Assembly: GCF_012927345.1 (NCBI RefSeq) | Contig: NZ_JABBGJ010000006.1 | Span: forward strand, 124,001 to 188,000 | Length of the DNA: 64,000 nucleotides | Direction of reading: 5' to 3' | DNA from: Paraburkholderia polaris | Lineage (GTDB): Bacteria > Pseudomonadota > Gammaproteobacteria > Burkholderiales > Burkholderiaceae | In this document: piece after piece, positions 26,123-34,009 of the stretch | Layout of the letters: the number at the start of each line of letters is the position of its first letter | How positions within the stretch are numbered: position 1 is the stretch's first letter | Program-made: the position numbers and the translations under genes | The notes under the pieces: generated by a model | What the model was told of the DNA's origin: nothing | Seen by the model: only the letters and a program-made list of their open reading frames with translations | The model's database searches: none

Positions 26123-27751
26123 ATGACACCGCCCGCCTCGCGCGGGCGGTTGTCCTTCTGCCTCGGGAGTCCCGCTTTGCCCAACGCTTCCACGCCACGG
26201 ACGCAGCAGAGCGCGTCCGCGTCAGCGATCACCTCAGCGACTGCCTCAGGGGCTACCTCTGCGACTGCGTCAGTGACTGCCTCACCGACCGCCTCTGGGT
26301 CTACCCCGCCGACTGCGTCAATGACTGCCTCTGGGTCTACCCCTCCGACTGCGTCAGTGACTGGCTCATCGTCCGCTTCGGGGGCTGCCGCGACTGCCAC
26401 GACTGCCGGCACACTACCCAGTTACCCATCGGCCCGTTACGCGTGGTACGTCATTGCCGTGCTCTTCGCGGCCACCTTGCTGTCCCAGCTCGATCGCCAA
26501 CTGCCCGCGCTGCTGGTGCGCCCTTTACGCAAAGAGTTCGGCATCTCGGATACGGCATTCAGTCTGCTGCAAGGCTATGCGTTCGCGATCTTTTACACGC
26601 TGGCCGGTTTGCCGCTTGGCCGTTTCGTGGATCGCGGCAACCGCCGCAATCTGATCTTCGTCGCACTGTTGTTCTGGGCCGCGGCGACCGCGCTGTTCGC
26701 GTTCGGCCAGAGTTATACGCATCTGCTGCTCGCGCGGGTCGGGGTTGGAATCGGCGAAGCCGTGCTCGCGCCGGCCGCCTATTCGCTGATCGCCGACTGC
26801 TTTGCACCGGCGCAGCGTGGCCGGGCGATCGCGGTCTATTACGTCTCGATTGCGATCGGCTCGGGCGCGTCATTGCTGCTCGGCGGCTGGTTGTTGGCGG
26901 CAATTCCGCCGCACGGTCTGGCGATTGCTGGTTTCGGCAGCATGCCGGCGTGGCGCCTCGCGTTTGTCGCGGCCGCGCTGCCCGCCGTGCCGCTTGCCTT
27001 GCTGTTGTTGATGACGGTGCGTGAACCGGCGCGCCAGGAAGTGACGATGGCAAGCGCTGGATTCGATGCGAGCGAGCATGCTTCCATCGGCGATTTCGCG
27101 CGTTATCTGCGCCTGCATGCCGCGACGTTTGCCCGTGTGCTGACTTACCCTGCCCTGCTGTCGGTCATCGGCTATGGCGCACTTGCCTGGGCGCCTGCGT
27201 TGTTCGAGCGCAGCTTCGGTATGCCGCCTTCGCGTTCTGGGCCGGTGCTCGGCCTGATCATTGCGATTGCAGGCGCGGGCGGCACGCTGGTATGCGGTTT
27301 TCTCAGCGATGCGTGGACCGCGCGCGGCATCACGGCGGCACGCTTTCGCGTCGCGCTGCTCGGTTCAGCGGTGTTCGCAATGCCATGCGTGCTGTGGCCG
27401 CTGATGCCGGACGCTCGTCTCGCGTTCGTGCTGCTGTTCGTCAGCGTGTTCGGCCTCGGCATTGCCCAGTCGGCGGCGCCTGCGGCGATTCAGGCGGTCG
27501 TGCCGAACCGGATGCGTGGTCAGGCCATTGCTCTGTATCTGCTGCTCGCTGGATTGCTCGGTATCGGCCTTGGACCGACCGCGGTCGCGCTCGTCACCGA
27601 TCACGTGTTTCATCACGACGGCGCCTTGCGCTATGCAGTGGCGTGTACGGCGGCCCCCGCAGCACTGTTCGGATTGTGGCTGATTAGCTCGGGCGTCAAG
27701 CCCTATGCGCGAACGCTTGCCGCTTTGCACACCGCGCCGCAGCGTCGGTGA
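26123..27751 (+). CDS. Major facilitator superfamily permease with repetitive N-terminal extension
   Basis: The frame is 542 residues. The transporter part begins near residue 100 (YAWYVIAVLFAATLLSQLDRQ) with about 12 helices. The loop 2-3 motif is GRFVDRGNRRNLI and helix 5 has VGIGEAVLAPAAYSLIADC. It resembles the DitE/hexuronate-type permeases found in aromatic acid clusters, so uptake of the diterpenoid acid across the inner membrane is a reasonable inference. The first 95 residues are made of Thr/Ala/Ser repeats such as TASGSTPPTAS, encoded by an imperfect 36-base DNA repeat. No start with a good ribosome-binding site is visible in the repeat, so the true start could lie closer to the first helix. 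Confidence 0.78.
   Translation: MTPPASRGRLSFCLGSPALPNASTPRTQQSASASAITSATASGATSATASVTASPTASGSTPPTASMTASGSTPPTASVTGSSSASGAAATATTAGTLPSYPSARYAWYVIAVLFAATLLSQLDRQLPALLVRPLRKEFGISDTAFSLLQGYAFAIFYTLAGLPLGRFVDRGNRRNLIFVALLFWAAATALFAFGQSYTHLLLARVGVGIGEAVLAPAAYSLIADCFAPAQRGRAIAVYYVSIAIGSGASLLLGGWLLAAIPPHGLAIAGFGSMPAWRLAFVAAALPAVPLALLLLMTVREPARQEVTMASAGFDASEHASIGDFARYLRLHAATFARVLTYPALLSVIGYGALAWAPALFERSFGMPPSRSGPVLGLIIAIAGAGGTLVCGFLSDAWTARGITAARFRVALLGSAVFAMPCVLWPLMPDARLAFVLLFVSVFGLGIAQSAAPAAIQAVVPNRMRGQAIALYLLLAGLLGIGLGPTAVALVTDHVFHHDGALRYAVACTAAPAALFGLWLISSGVKPYARTLAALHTAPQRR
26263..26371. repeat. Imperfect 36/48-base tandem repeat in the permease N-terminus
   Basis: The string GACTGCGTCARTGACTG starts at 26263, 26311 and 26347, spaced 48 and 36 bases. 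The intervening CTCTGGGTCTACCCC blocks also repeat. All spacings are multiples of three, so the permease frame is kept. It encodes Thr/Ala/Ser/Pro-rich residues. Confidence 0.7.
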
Positions 27752-27757
27752 ATGAAA

Positions 27758-27789
27758 ACGGCGGCTAAGCGTGAGTGCTCAGCCGCCGT
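27758..27789 (+). terminator. Hairpin after the permease gene
   Basis: ACGGCGGCT (27758-27766) pairs exactly with AGCCGCCGT (27781-27789) around a 14-base loop. No T-run follows, so termination may be inefficient or Rho-dependent. Confidence 0.5.
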
Positions 27790-27815
27790 GTGACCATGAT
27801 GCTCGTGATGATCCG

Positions 27816-27971
27816 CTTGCCCATTGCACTTGCCCATTGCACTTGCCCATTGCACTTGCCCATTGCACTTGCCTATTGCACTTGCCAATCGCACTTGCCA
27901 ATCGCACTTGCCAATCGCACTCGCCAATCGCACTCGCCAATCGAACTTGCCAATCGCACTCGCCTATTCCC
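27816..27971. repeat. Twelve-copy 13-base tandem repeat
   Basis: The unit CTTGCCCATTGCA starts at 27816. Copies 1-4 are identical, copy 5 has one change, copies 6-8 read CTTGCCAATCGCA, and copies 9-12 carry further substitutions. The array lies between convergent genes and its last copy contains the stop codon of the FAH-family gene (27964-27966). Thirteen is not a multiple of three, so it is not a coding repeat. Confidence 0.9.
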
Positions 27972-28848
27972 CACGCCCTAACCGGCCAATCGCGCGCATC
28001 GGCGAGAGCACCCGTTTCGCCCCAATCCGGTTACGCAGCACACCGATGCGCTCGATCTGCGCCTCGATCACATCCCCTGGTTGCAGGAAGCGGCCGTCCT
28101 CAAGCCCCACGCCGCACGTCGAGCCGGTAAAGACCAGGTCCCCCGGCCGCAACGCGATGCGCGCATCGACATAGTTCAGCAATTCATCGACCGGGAAAAT
28201 CATCTGGTCGGTCGTATCGTGCTGACGCTCCTCGCCGTTGATGCGCAAGCTCAGCGTCACACACGGCTGACCCGGACCGCCGAATTCATCGAGGGTAGTG
28301 ATCCACGGACCGATCGGTGCAGTGCTATCCAGCGCCTTCTGAGTGAACAGATCGAGCGAACCGAGCTGCTTGCCGGCATCGCGCGCGCTGATGTCATTGC
28401 CGACCGTATAGCCGAGCAGACAGGCGCTCGCCTGCGGTTCATCGCCGAACGCACGCGCGACGACCGCCACCAGTTCGACCTCGTAATCGAGCTGATTCGT
28501 GACGGCGGGATACTGAATCTCGCCGCCGGGCGGCACGAGCGCCGATGCCGGCTTGATATAGGCAAGCGTATGCGGCGGCGCCTGCTTGCGGCCGAGCCGC
28601 ACCAGATGCGACAGATAGTTCAGACCGACGCCGAACACGCGAGCCCCGGGATTCACCGGCGGACACAACTGCAATTCGGCAAGCGGCAAACGGCGCGCAT
28701 CGAGATCGAGCGCCGCGTCGCCCTGGTTCGCGACCACCGGCGCCCACACTTCGAATGGCGCACGAATACGCTGCACCTCGCGAGCGTTTTCATCGACCTG
28801 AGCCCAGAAACTCTCGCCCGCCGCGTCGCGGACTCTCGCGAGCTTCAT
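27964..28848 (-). CDS. Fumarylacetoacetate hydrolase (FAH) family protein
   Basis: The start ATG 28848 overlaps the stop of the dioxygenase gene (ATGA); the product is 294 residues. The FAH fold shows FGVGLNYLSHL, YIKPASAL, and the metal-binding acids in LDYEVELVAVVAR. The GYTVGNDISARD motif is followed by LRPGDLVFTGSTCGVG and LQPGDVIEAQIE. Family members hydrolyse C-C bonds of diketo acids or isomerise/decarboxylate meta-cleavage products. Directly after an extradiol dioxygenase, the likely job is processing the ring-cleavage product of the diterpenoid catechol. It resembles the DitH-type role in dit clusters, but I do not assign the name. The C-terminus ends inside a tandem repeat array. 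Confidence 0.85.
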   Translation of the reverse strand: MKLARVRDAAGESFWAQVDENAREVQRIRAPFEVWAPVVANQGDAALDLDARRLPLAELQLCPPVNPGARVFGVGLNYLSHLVRLGRKQAPPHTLAYIKPASALVPPGGEIQYPAVTNQLDYEVELVAVVARAFGDEPQASACLLGYTVGNDISARDAGKQLGSLDLFTQKALDSTAPIGPWITTLDEFGGPGQPCVTLSLRINGEERQHDTTDQMIFPVDELLNYVDARIALRPGDLVFTGSTCGVGLEDGRFLQPGDVIEAQIERIGVLRNRIGAKRVLSPMRAIGRLGRGE

Positions 28849-29801
28849 GGCGAGGCCGGCTGACGTTTGGCGGCGAGAATCGCGAGACCCTCGGCATCCA
28901 TCACTTCTTCCGGCGTGCGCACGCTCGGCCCGAGAATCGGACCGACCAGTTCGTGGCCCCACGTGCTCAGTTTTTCCGGATTCAGCTCGAAGCCGTCACC
29001 ATGCCAAGGCTCGAGTTCGGTGATGATCTCGAACGCGAAACCGCCCGGCGAGAAGTGATAGAACGACACGTGCGGGTCTTGCGTGTGCTGGCCGAGCGTC
29101 ATCATCATCGGTAGCTTGCGCTGCTTGACGATGTCGTAGGTCTCGCCCACGTCGCGCAGATTGTTCACAAAGAGCCCGATGTGCTGGATGCCCATCTTGT
29201 TCGGTCCGAGCCCGTACGCGATGTCGTGGCTCGTGCTGGTGTTCAGTTTCGAGCGATAGAACGCAGTCTTGCCCTTGCCCGCTCCCGCGCCGTAGTAGTG
29301 AAAACCCATCACCACGGTCAGAAAGTGTTCAAGCTCCGGCGGGAATTCCGGCGTGATCACCACGACATGACCGAGACCGCGCGCGCCGGCATTGAAGCCA
29401 CCGTGCGGACGGCCTGGGATGAATGAGCGCGGCATCCATTTCTGCGAGTAGAACAGTTCGTGCTGATAGCCGACCGGATCGCGAAAACGCACCACGTCGC
29501 GCACGCCACGCAGTTCCGCGTCGCCTTGCGTTACTTCGACACCCGCTTCACGCAGCCGCGCGACAGCCGCCTGAAATTCGAGCTTGCCACGCGCTTCCCA
29601 ACCGATATACGCGAGCCGGTCGACCTTGCCGGGATGAAACGCAAAACGGTGACGCCGGTCGTCCATGCGGAAGTACAGCGAATCGCGATCCGCTTCCGGC
29701 GATGCACCGATTTGCAAACCCAGCACTTCGGGGCCGTAAGTGCGCCACTCGTCCATGTTGGCCGTCTCGAAGCCGAGGTAGCCGATGCCGATAATATCCA
29801 C
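28845..29801 (-). CDS. ditC: Extradiol ring-cleavage dioxygenase (type I VOC)
   Basis: The protein has 318 residues and starts at GTG 29801 with GGAGAC three bases ahead. It has two VOC modules. The metal ligands of BphC-type enzymes are present: His145 (GLGHVVV), His207 (GIQHIGLF) and Glu258 (FAFEII). The catalytic His192 and Tyr248 (VSFYHFSPGG) are also in place. It opens a catechol-like aromatic ring next to the hydroxyls using Fe(II) and oxygen. In the operon it lies between an SDR (dihydrodiol dehydrogenase position) and an FAH-family gene. With ditA3 upstream this matches DitC of abietane degradation, which cleaves 7-oxo-11,12-dihydroxy-dehydroabietate. The family is certain; the dit name rests on context. 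Confidence 0.87.
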   Translation of the reverse strand: MDIIGIGYLGFETANMDEWRTYGPEVLGLQIGASPEADRDSLYFRMDDRRHRFAFHPGKVDRLAYIGWEARGKLEFQAAVARLREAGVEVTQGDAELRGVRDVVRFRDPVGYQHELFYSQKWMPRSFIPGRPHGGFNAGARGLGHVVVITPEFPPELEHFLTVVMGFHYYGAGAGKGKTAFYRSKLNTSTSHDIAYGLGPNKMGIQHIGLFVNNLRDVGETYDIVKQRKLPMMMTLGQHTQDPHVSFYHFSPGGFAFEIITELEPWHGDGFELNPEKLSTWGHELVGPILGPSVRTPEEVMDAEGLAILAAKRQPASP

Positions 29802-29844
29802 GACGTCTCCTGATAATGTGTTCTCTCAGGCATGCACGGCGCCA

Positions 29845-30603
29845 TTAAAGCGCGAGCATGCCGCCGTCCACGACGATGTCGGTGCCGGTGATGTACGAGG
29901 CCTCGTCCGATGCCACAAACAAAGCCGTGGCGACGATTTCCTCCGCTTCACCCGCGCGTTCCATCGGAATGCCGGCGAGCAGCATGGAGCGCGTGGCCGG
30001 GTTATCGAGGAACGGTTTGGTGCCGGGTGTGACGACCACGCCCGGACTGATGCTCACGGCGCGAATCCGATGCTTGACGCCTTCCACCGCAAGTTGCCGC
30101 GTCAGGGCGATCACGCCGGCCTTGGCTGCCGAATGCGCGCCGATGCCGGTCGCCGCCGAGGCACCCCACGCCGCCACCGACGAGATATTGACGATCACAC
30201 CGCCTTGCACCGCGAGATGATGCCAGGCAAAGCGTGTCGGATAGAACACGATGTCCAGTTCATTGCGCAGCGTGTAACGCCAGTCGTCCACCGACATCTC
30301 GCCGATCGGACCGAAGCGTGCCGCCGACGCGTTGTTGTACAGAATGTCGATGCGGCCATAGGTGGCGAGCGCGTCTTCGATCCACGCCTGGGCCCCTTGC
30401 GGATCGCCCAGATCGACGCTGCCCGCGCCTGCCATGTCGAGACCCTCGTCGCGCAGCAGTGCGATGGTTTCCTGCTGCGCCGCCGCGTTCAAATCACAGC
30501 CGAACACCTTGGCGCCTTCGCGTGCGAAGCGCAGCGCGGCTGCCCTGCCCTGACCGCCGCCGGTGCCGCTGATCAGCGCGACCTTTCCTTCTAGCCGTCC
30601 CAT
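29845..30603 (-). CDS. SDR dehydrogenase, probable dihydrodiol dehydrogenase
   Basis: This is a 252-residue SDR. The cofactor motif is ISGTGGGQGRAAAL and the NNAS motif follows at about 92. The catalytic Ser is in NISSVAAW, but the usual YxxxK is HSAAK, with His replacing Tyr; the Lys is kept. The C-terminus VDGGMLAL is normal. It sits between ditA3 and ditC, the place of DitB, proposed to oxidise the cis-dihydrodiol made by the Rieske dioxygenase to a catechol. The His substitution is seen in some SDRs and need not abolish activity. The start ATG at 30603 follows a weak GAACG-like site, 21 bases after the ferredoxin stop. Confidence 0.8.
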   Translation of the reverse strand: MGRLEGKVALISGTGGGQGRAAALRFAREGAKVFGCDLNAAAQQETIALLRDEGLDMAGAGSVDLGDPQGAQAWIEDALATYGRIDILYNNASAARFGPIGEMSVDDWRYTLRNELDIVFYPTRFAWHHLAVQGGVIVNISSVAAWGASAATGIGAHSAAKAGVIALTRQLAVEGVKHRIRAVSISPGVVVTPGTKPFLDNPATRSMLLAGIPMERAGEAEEIVATALFVASDEASYITGTDIVVDGGMLAL

Positions 30604-30624
30604 GTGATGCGTTCTCCCGTTGGC

Positions 30625-30855
30625 TCAGCCGGCGATCGCTTCGACGCTTAGCGCCTCAGCGGGACAGGCGGCCGCGCCTTCGCGCGCGTCAGCCTCGAGT
30701 TCAGCGGGAATCGTTTCCGCCTCCAGATAAACGAGGCCGTTCTCGTCGAGCTTGTAGACCTGCGGACACAGTTGCGCGCACAGGCCATAACCGCAGCAGC
30801 GGCTCCGATCGGCGCTCACGCGCAGCACCACTGATGCCTTGATTTCCGAATTCAT
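30625..30855 (-). CDS. ditA3: Single-cluster [3Fe-4S]/[4Fe-4S] ferredoxin
   Basis: The ATG at 30855 follows AAAGGAGGAGAC, the best ribosome-binding site in the window. The product is 76 residues. The cluster ligands are Cys20, Cys26 and Cys64 (CPAEAL). Tyr23 stands where a second Cys would be in a [4Fe-4S] protein (CCGYGLC), and Cys30 is extra. Such CxxYxxC ferredoxins usually carry [3Fe-4S] and serve P450s. The dit Rieske dioxygenase is known for using a 3Fe/4Fe-type ferredoxin, DitA3, rather than the 2Fe-2S type, and its gene lies next to the dehydrogenase and ring-cleavage genes as here. It heads the four-gene operon down to 27964 and has a TGAACA-type element upstream. Confidence 0.82.
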   Translation of the reverse strand: MNSEIKASVVLRVSADRSRCCGYGLCAQLCPQVYKLDENGLVYLEAETIPAELEADAREGAAACPAEALSVEAIAG

Positions 30856-30906
30856 GTCTCCTCCTTTGGGCGCGTGGCCATGCATGGCCATTGGCTGGAA
30901 ATTATA

Positions 30907-30931
30907 TGCACAGAATATTAGAATGTGTTTA
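30907..30931. promoter_or_regulatory. Candidate operator, TGCACA-N13-TGTTTA
   Basis: TGCACA (30907-30912), 13 bases, TGTTTA (30926-30931), about 52 bases before the ferredoxin ATG. It is a member of the ten-element set and the one closest to the IclR gene. Confidence 0.5.
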
Positions 30932-31064
30932 TTTTATGGTCCGGGTTGACCCTGGCTGCAGGTCTTTGCGGAGGTGTCTGCTCACCGGCGAAGGCATCGT
31001 CGACCGTGCGTCTTTGATCGGGTAAGCCACTATGAACAAAGGCTTTGCGCCGGGACTATTCTGG

Positions 31065-31090
31065 CTACAGAATATAATGACTGTCTGTAG
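31065..31090. promoter_or_regulatory. Palindrome upstream of the IclR gene
   Basis: CTACAG (31065-31070), 14 bases, CTGTAG (31085-31090), with an inner ACAG/CTGT. It lies about 120 bases before the IclR start and differs from the TGAACA element. It could be an autoregulatory site, but chance pairing is not excluded. Confidence 0.3.
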
Positions 31091-31212
31091 AACGATTCCA
31101 GAGCGATTCCGGAACACCGTGAACACCCTTTGGCGCCGCGTTTCTTACGGGCGAGGATAGAAAATGAACGGCACATGCCAGTGCCCGGACGGCAACCAAG
31201 AGACCGCCACCC

Positions 31213-32061
31213 ATGACGACGAAGAAGAACACTGCTGTAAGCGAGTCTGCAGGAACCCGAGCGAGCGTGGCGCGCCGCTCTGCTGATCAAGCGCCGAAAA
31301 GCCGTGCCGCAACGAGCGCGGTAACCGTGAAGCCCGTTGCAAATGCAATCCGTATCCTGCGTTATCTCACGCAGACAGGTGCGCCGGAGCGAGCCGCCGA
31401 CATCGCGCGGCATCTGTCGATCAATCCCAGTACCTGCTTCAATATTCTGCGCACACTCGTTGCTGAGGACGTGGTCGATTTCAATGCATTGTCAAAGACG
31501 TATTCGGCGGGCCTCGGCTTGGCGCGGCTGGTGGAGCAGCTGGTGACGCAGGGGCAGCGGCTACAGCTGGCTGCTCCGCCGATGCAGGATCTTGCCGCGG
31601 AGTTCGGCGTCACCGTGACCTTGTGGCGCCGGCTCGGCGCTGACCGGATCGTGCTGGTGAGTTCCGAATCGAGTCCGACGGATTTGCACATCGATATGCC
31701 GGCCGGCCAGCGGCTGCCGATTTTGATGGGCGCCAGCGGGCGCCTGTTCGCCGCGCGCCTCGGGCTTACCGATGAACAGTTGCGCGAAGAATTCGAACAG
31801 CTGCGTTGGGCGCGGCCGATTTCACTCGAGACCTACGTGCGCGAAGTGAATCGCGCGCGGCGGCGTGGCTGGGCCAGTGACGATGGGTACTTCGCTACCG
31901 GCGTGATGGCGATTGCCGCTGCTGTCTGTGACAAGAGCGATAACATCGCGTTTACCGTGTCTACGGTCATGATTCGGGGGGACCGTGGGGAGGCGCAAGT
32001 GGAGGCGCTCGGCGAGGCCGTTCGCGATCTGGCTCACCGGTTGGAATCGGTACTGTTCTGA
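31213..32061 (+). CDS. IclR-family transcriptional regulator (DitR position)
   Basis: The protein has 282 residues. A basic, Ala/Ser-rich tail of about 38 residues precedes the IclR helix-turn-helix (IRILRYLTQTGAPERAADIA, then SINPSTCFNILRTLV). The effector domain follows (LILM-type segments, RLPILMGASGRLFAA, GYFATGVMAIAAAVCD). In Pseudomonas abietaniphila an IclR-type activator, DitR, lies next to ditA3 and is needed for its expression; gene family and position match here. The gene is divergent from the ditA3 operon across 357 bases. It is the first candidate for the protein that reads the TGAACA-N13-TGTTCA elements. The start follows a weak AAGAGA. Confidence 0.82.
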   Translation: MTTKKNTAVSESAGTRASVARRSADQAPKSRAATSAVTVKPVANAIRILRYLTQTGAPERAADIARHLSINPSTCFNILRTLVAEDVVDFNALSKTYSAGLGLARLVEQLVTQGQRLQLAAPPMQDLAAEFGVTVTLWRRLGADRIVLVSSESSPTDLHIDMPAGQRLPILMGASGRLFAARLGLTDEQLREEFEQLRWARPISLETYVREVNRARRRGWASDDGYFATGVMAIAAAVCDKSDNIAFTVSTVMIRGDRGEAQVEALGEAVRDLAHRLESVLF

Positions 32062-32216
32062 TTTTTTCTTCTCATTCGGGCGCGATGGCTGTGCGCCCGA
32101 AGCGTTTGCGTTTTCGCGCTGCAATTCGTTCGGCGCGACGGCACGCATCTGCATCGCCGGCGTTCGCTTGACGCATCGGCATCTCTTTCAACGTATCAAT
32201 CCGCATTCGCACGAGG

Positions 32217-32246
32217 TGTAGGGGTTCGAGTCCCCCACCTCGCACC
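32217..32246 (+). other. 3' remnant of a tRNA-Leu gene (possible attachment site)
   Basis: The sequence GGGGTTCGAGTCCCC forms a T-arm, followed by ACCTCGC (acceptor 3' strand), discriminator A and CC. This is the 3' end of a tRNA whose acceptor would start GCGAGGT, as in tRNA-Leu. The 85 bases upstream do not supply the 5' half, the anticodon or the D-arm. Only about 30 bases are kept, as at attachment sites of tRNA-targeting integrases. It lies between the IclR gene and the amidohydrolase operon. Confidence 0.6.
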
Positions 32247-32390
32247 GCCTTTGCCTCCGACGGCACTCTCCGCACGCAAACTTAACAAAGCCCTATGCCG
32301 CGTAGCGTGCGGACAGCGCGCGCCGCTGGCGGAAATCCCGTCTTCCTTCTCCCTGTAAACCCTAAAAACGCCTCGTCAGAGACATATAAG

Positions 32391-32415
32391 TGAACATTAT
32401 CGTTGATTGTGTTCA
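32391..32415. promoter_or_regulatory. Candidate operator, TGAACA-N13-TGTTCA (perfect arms)
   Basis: TGAACA (32391-32396), 13 bases, TGTTCA (32410-32415). Both arms match perfectly, so it serves as the type sequence of the set. It lies 85 bases before the amidohydrolase ATG at 32501. Confidence 0.6.
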
Positions 32416-32500
32416 ACTTGTTATCTACTATCTCAGTACCAACTCGCTCCAAACCCGGCTCGCCGAATCGCAGGTGAGCCCTTCACTACGGGGACCCCCG

Positions 32501-33814
32501 ATGAAACTGGAAGACCTCATTCTCGTCAGCGTAGACGATCACGCGATCGAGCCGCCTAACGCATTCGCACGCCACATGCCCGCCAAATACAAGGGCCGCG
32601 AACCGAAAGTCGTGCAACGCAGTGGCCGCGATGTTTGGGAATTCGAAGAAAAAGCCACCGGCTACATGGGCCTCAATTCCGTCGTGGGCCGGCCGAAAGA
32701 AGAGTACGGCATGGAACCGCTCGGCTACGAGCATATGCGCCGCGGCACCTGGGACATTAAAGCCCGCGTCGACGACATGAACGCCAACGGCGTCCTCGGC
32801 TCGCTGTGCTTCCCGACTTTCCCCGGCTTCGCGGGTCAGCGCTTTCAGGCCTACGCGGATCGCGGCGTCTCGCTCGCAGCCATCCAGGCGTACAACGACT
32901 GGCATCTGCACGATTGGTGCAACGCCGCACCGGGCCGCTTCATGCCGCTGATGATCGCGCCGTGGTGGGACCCGCAAGCGGCCGCGGCCGAAATCGAACG
33001 GATGGCCAAACAGGGCGTGCACGCCATCTCGCTTTCGGACAACCCCTCGCTGCACGGCTACCCGTCGATCCATAACGACCACTGGGATCCGGTTTACAAA
33101 GCCTGTGCGGACAACAACGTGGTGATCTGCTGCCATATCGGCACCGGTGCGAAAGCCGACCACGCTTCCGACGAATCGCCGATCGACGCATGGATCACCT
33201 CCATGCCGATCTCGATCGCGAATTCGGCCGCGGACTGGATCTGGGGGCCGATGTGGAAGAAATACCCGACGCTGCGCATGGCGCTCTCGGAAGGCGGCAT
33301 CGGCTGGATTCCGTATCTGCTGGAGCGCGCTGATTTCACGCACCGTCACCATCACGCGTGGACCATGTCGAACTTCGGCGGCAAGATGCCAAGCGATATC
33401 TTCAACGAGCACATCATCACCTGCTTCATCGAAGACCAGTTCGGCCTGAAGAACCTCGATTCGATCAACCTCGACAAGGTCACCTGGGAATGCGACTACC
33501 CGCACTCCGACTGCACGTGGCCGAATTCGGCCGACGTGTTCTGGGAACAGGCACAAGCGCAAAACGTGTCCGATGAAGTGATCAACAAGATCACTCACCT
33601 GAATGCGATGCGCGAGTTCTCCTACGACCCGTTCTCGATCCTCGGCCGCGAAAATTGCACGGTCGGTGCACTGCGTGCCAAGGCCACGCACGTGAGCGTC
33701 GAACCCGCGCTCGGCATGGGCGGCGCCGCGCCGGTGCGCGATCCGAACAAGCCGGTGACCTCCGGTGATATCAACCGTATGTTCGCCGCGGCCGACGCAC
33801 AGGCCGCGCTGTAA
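32501..33814 (+). CDS. Amidohydrolase-2 family metal enzyme (ACMSD-like)
   Basis: I start at ATG 32501 (MKLEDLILVSVDDH), behind GGGGACC, because earlier ATGs fall in the operator. The product is 437 residues. The N-terminal VSVDDHAIEPP supplies the metal-binding acidic/His cluster. Later CCHIGTGAKAD, ALSEGGIGWIPYLLERAD and WECDYPHSDCTWP hold the other ligands, including the late Asp. Family members decarboxylate or hydrolyse ring and ring-derived acids. This subgroup is common in Burkholderia and Rhodococcus terpenoid and steroid clusters. It begins an operon with acyl-CoA dehydrogenases, so removal of a carboxyl or ring opening before beta-oxidation is likely. The substrate is unknown. Confidence 0.8.
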   Translation: MKLEDLILVSVDDHAIEPPNAFARHMPAKYKGREPKVVQRSGRDVWEFEEKATGYMGLNSVVGRPKEEYGMEPLGYEHMRRGTWDIKARVDDMNANGVLGSLCFPTFPGFAGQRFQAYADRGVSLAAIQAYNDWHLHDWCNAAPGRFMPLMIAPWWDPQAAAAEIERMAKQGVHAISLSDNPSLHGYPSIHNDHWDPVYKACADNNVVICCHIGTGAKADHASDESPIDAWITSMPISIANSAADWIWGPMWKKYPTLRMALSEGGIGWIPYLLERADFTHRHHHAWTMSNFGGKMPSDIFNEHIITCFIEDQFGLKNLDSINLDKVTWECDYPHSDCTWPNSADVFWEQAQAQNVSDEVINKITHLNAMREFSYDPFSILGRENCTVGALRAKATHVSVEPALGMGGAAPVRDPNKPVTSGDINRMFAAADAQAAL

Positions 33815-34009
33815 AGCGGTCCACTCACGCCGCGGCAGCCCATCGCCGCGGCGTTAGCAACACAGACCGGGCCGCGCTGCACGTATCGGCTTCGTGGTTC
33901 AGGCGAGCTATGCGGCCGGTGTGACCTGCCGACTGTGCTCGAATGCGCTCGACGTCCTCGGCCATGATCGGCGCAGCCCGGTGCCCGCTACCTGCGTTCC
34001 ATCCGAACT

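Noticed and set aside
27816..27971. CRISPR array
   Set aside because: Units of 13 bases follow each other with no spacers, so this is a tandem repeat.
27775..28174. Small frames through the 13-base repeat (PIALAHCTC type)
   Set aside because: All three frames stay open because the repeat lacks stops; a 13-base unit cycles through frames and no start signal is present.
32130..32246. Complete tRNA gene
   Set aside because: Only the T-arm and acceptor 3' strand can be found; D-arm, anticodon arm and 5' acceptor strand are absent.
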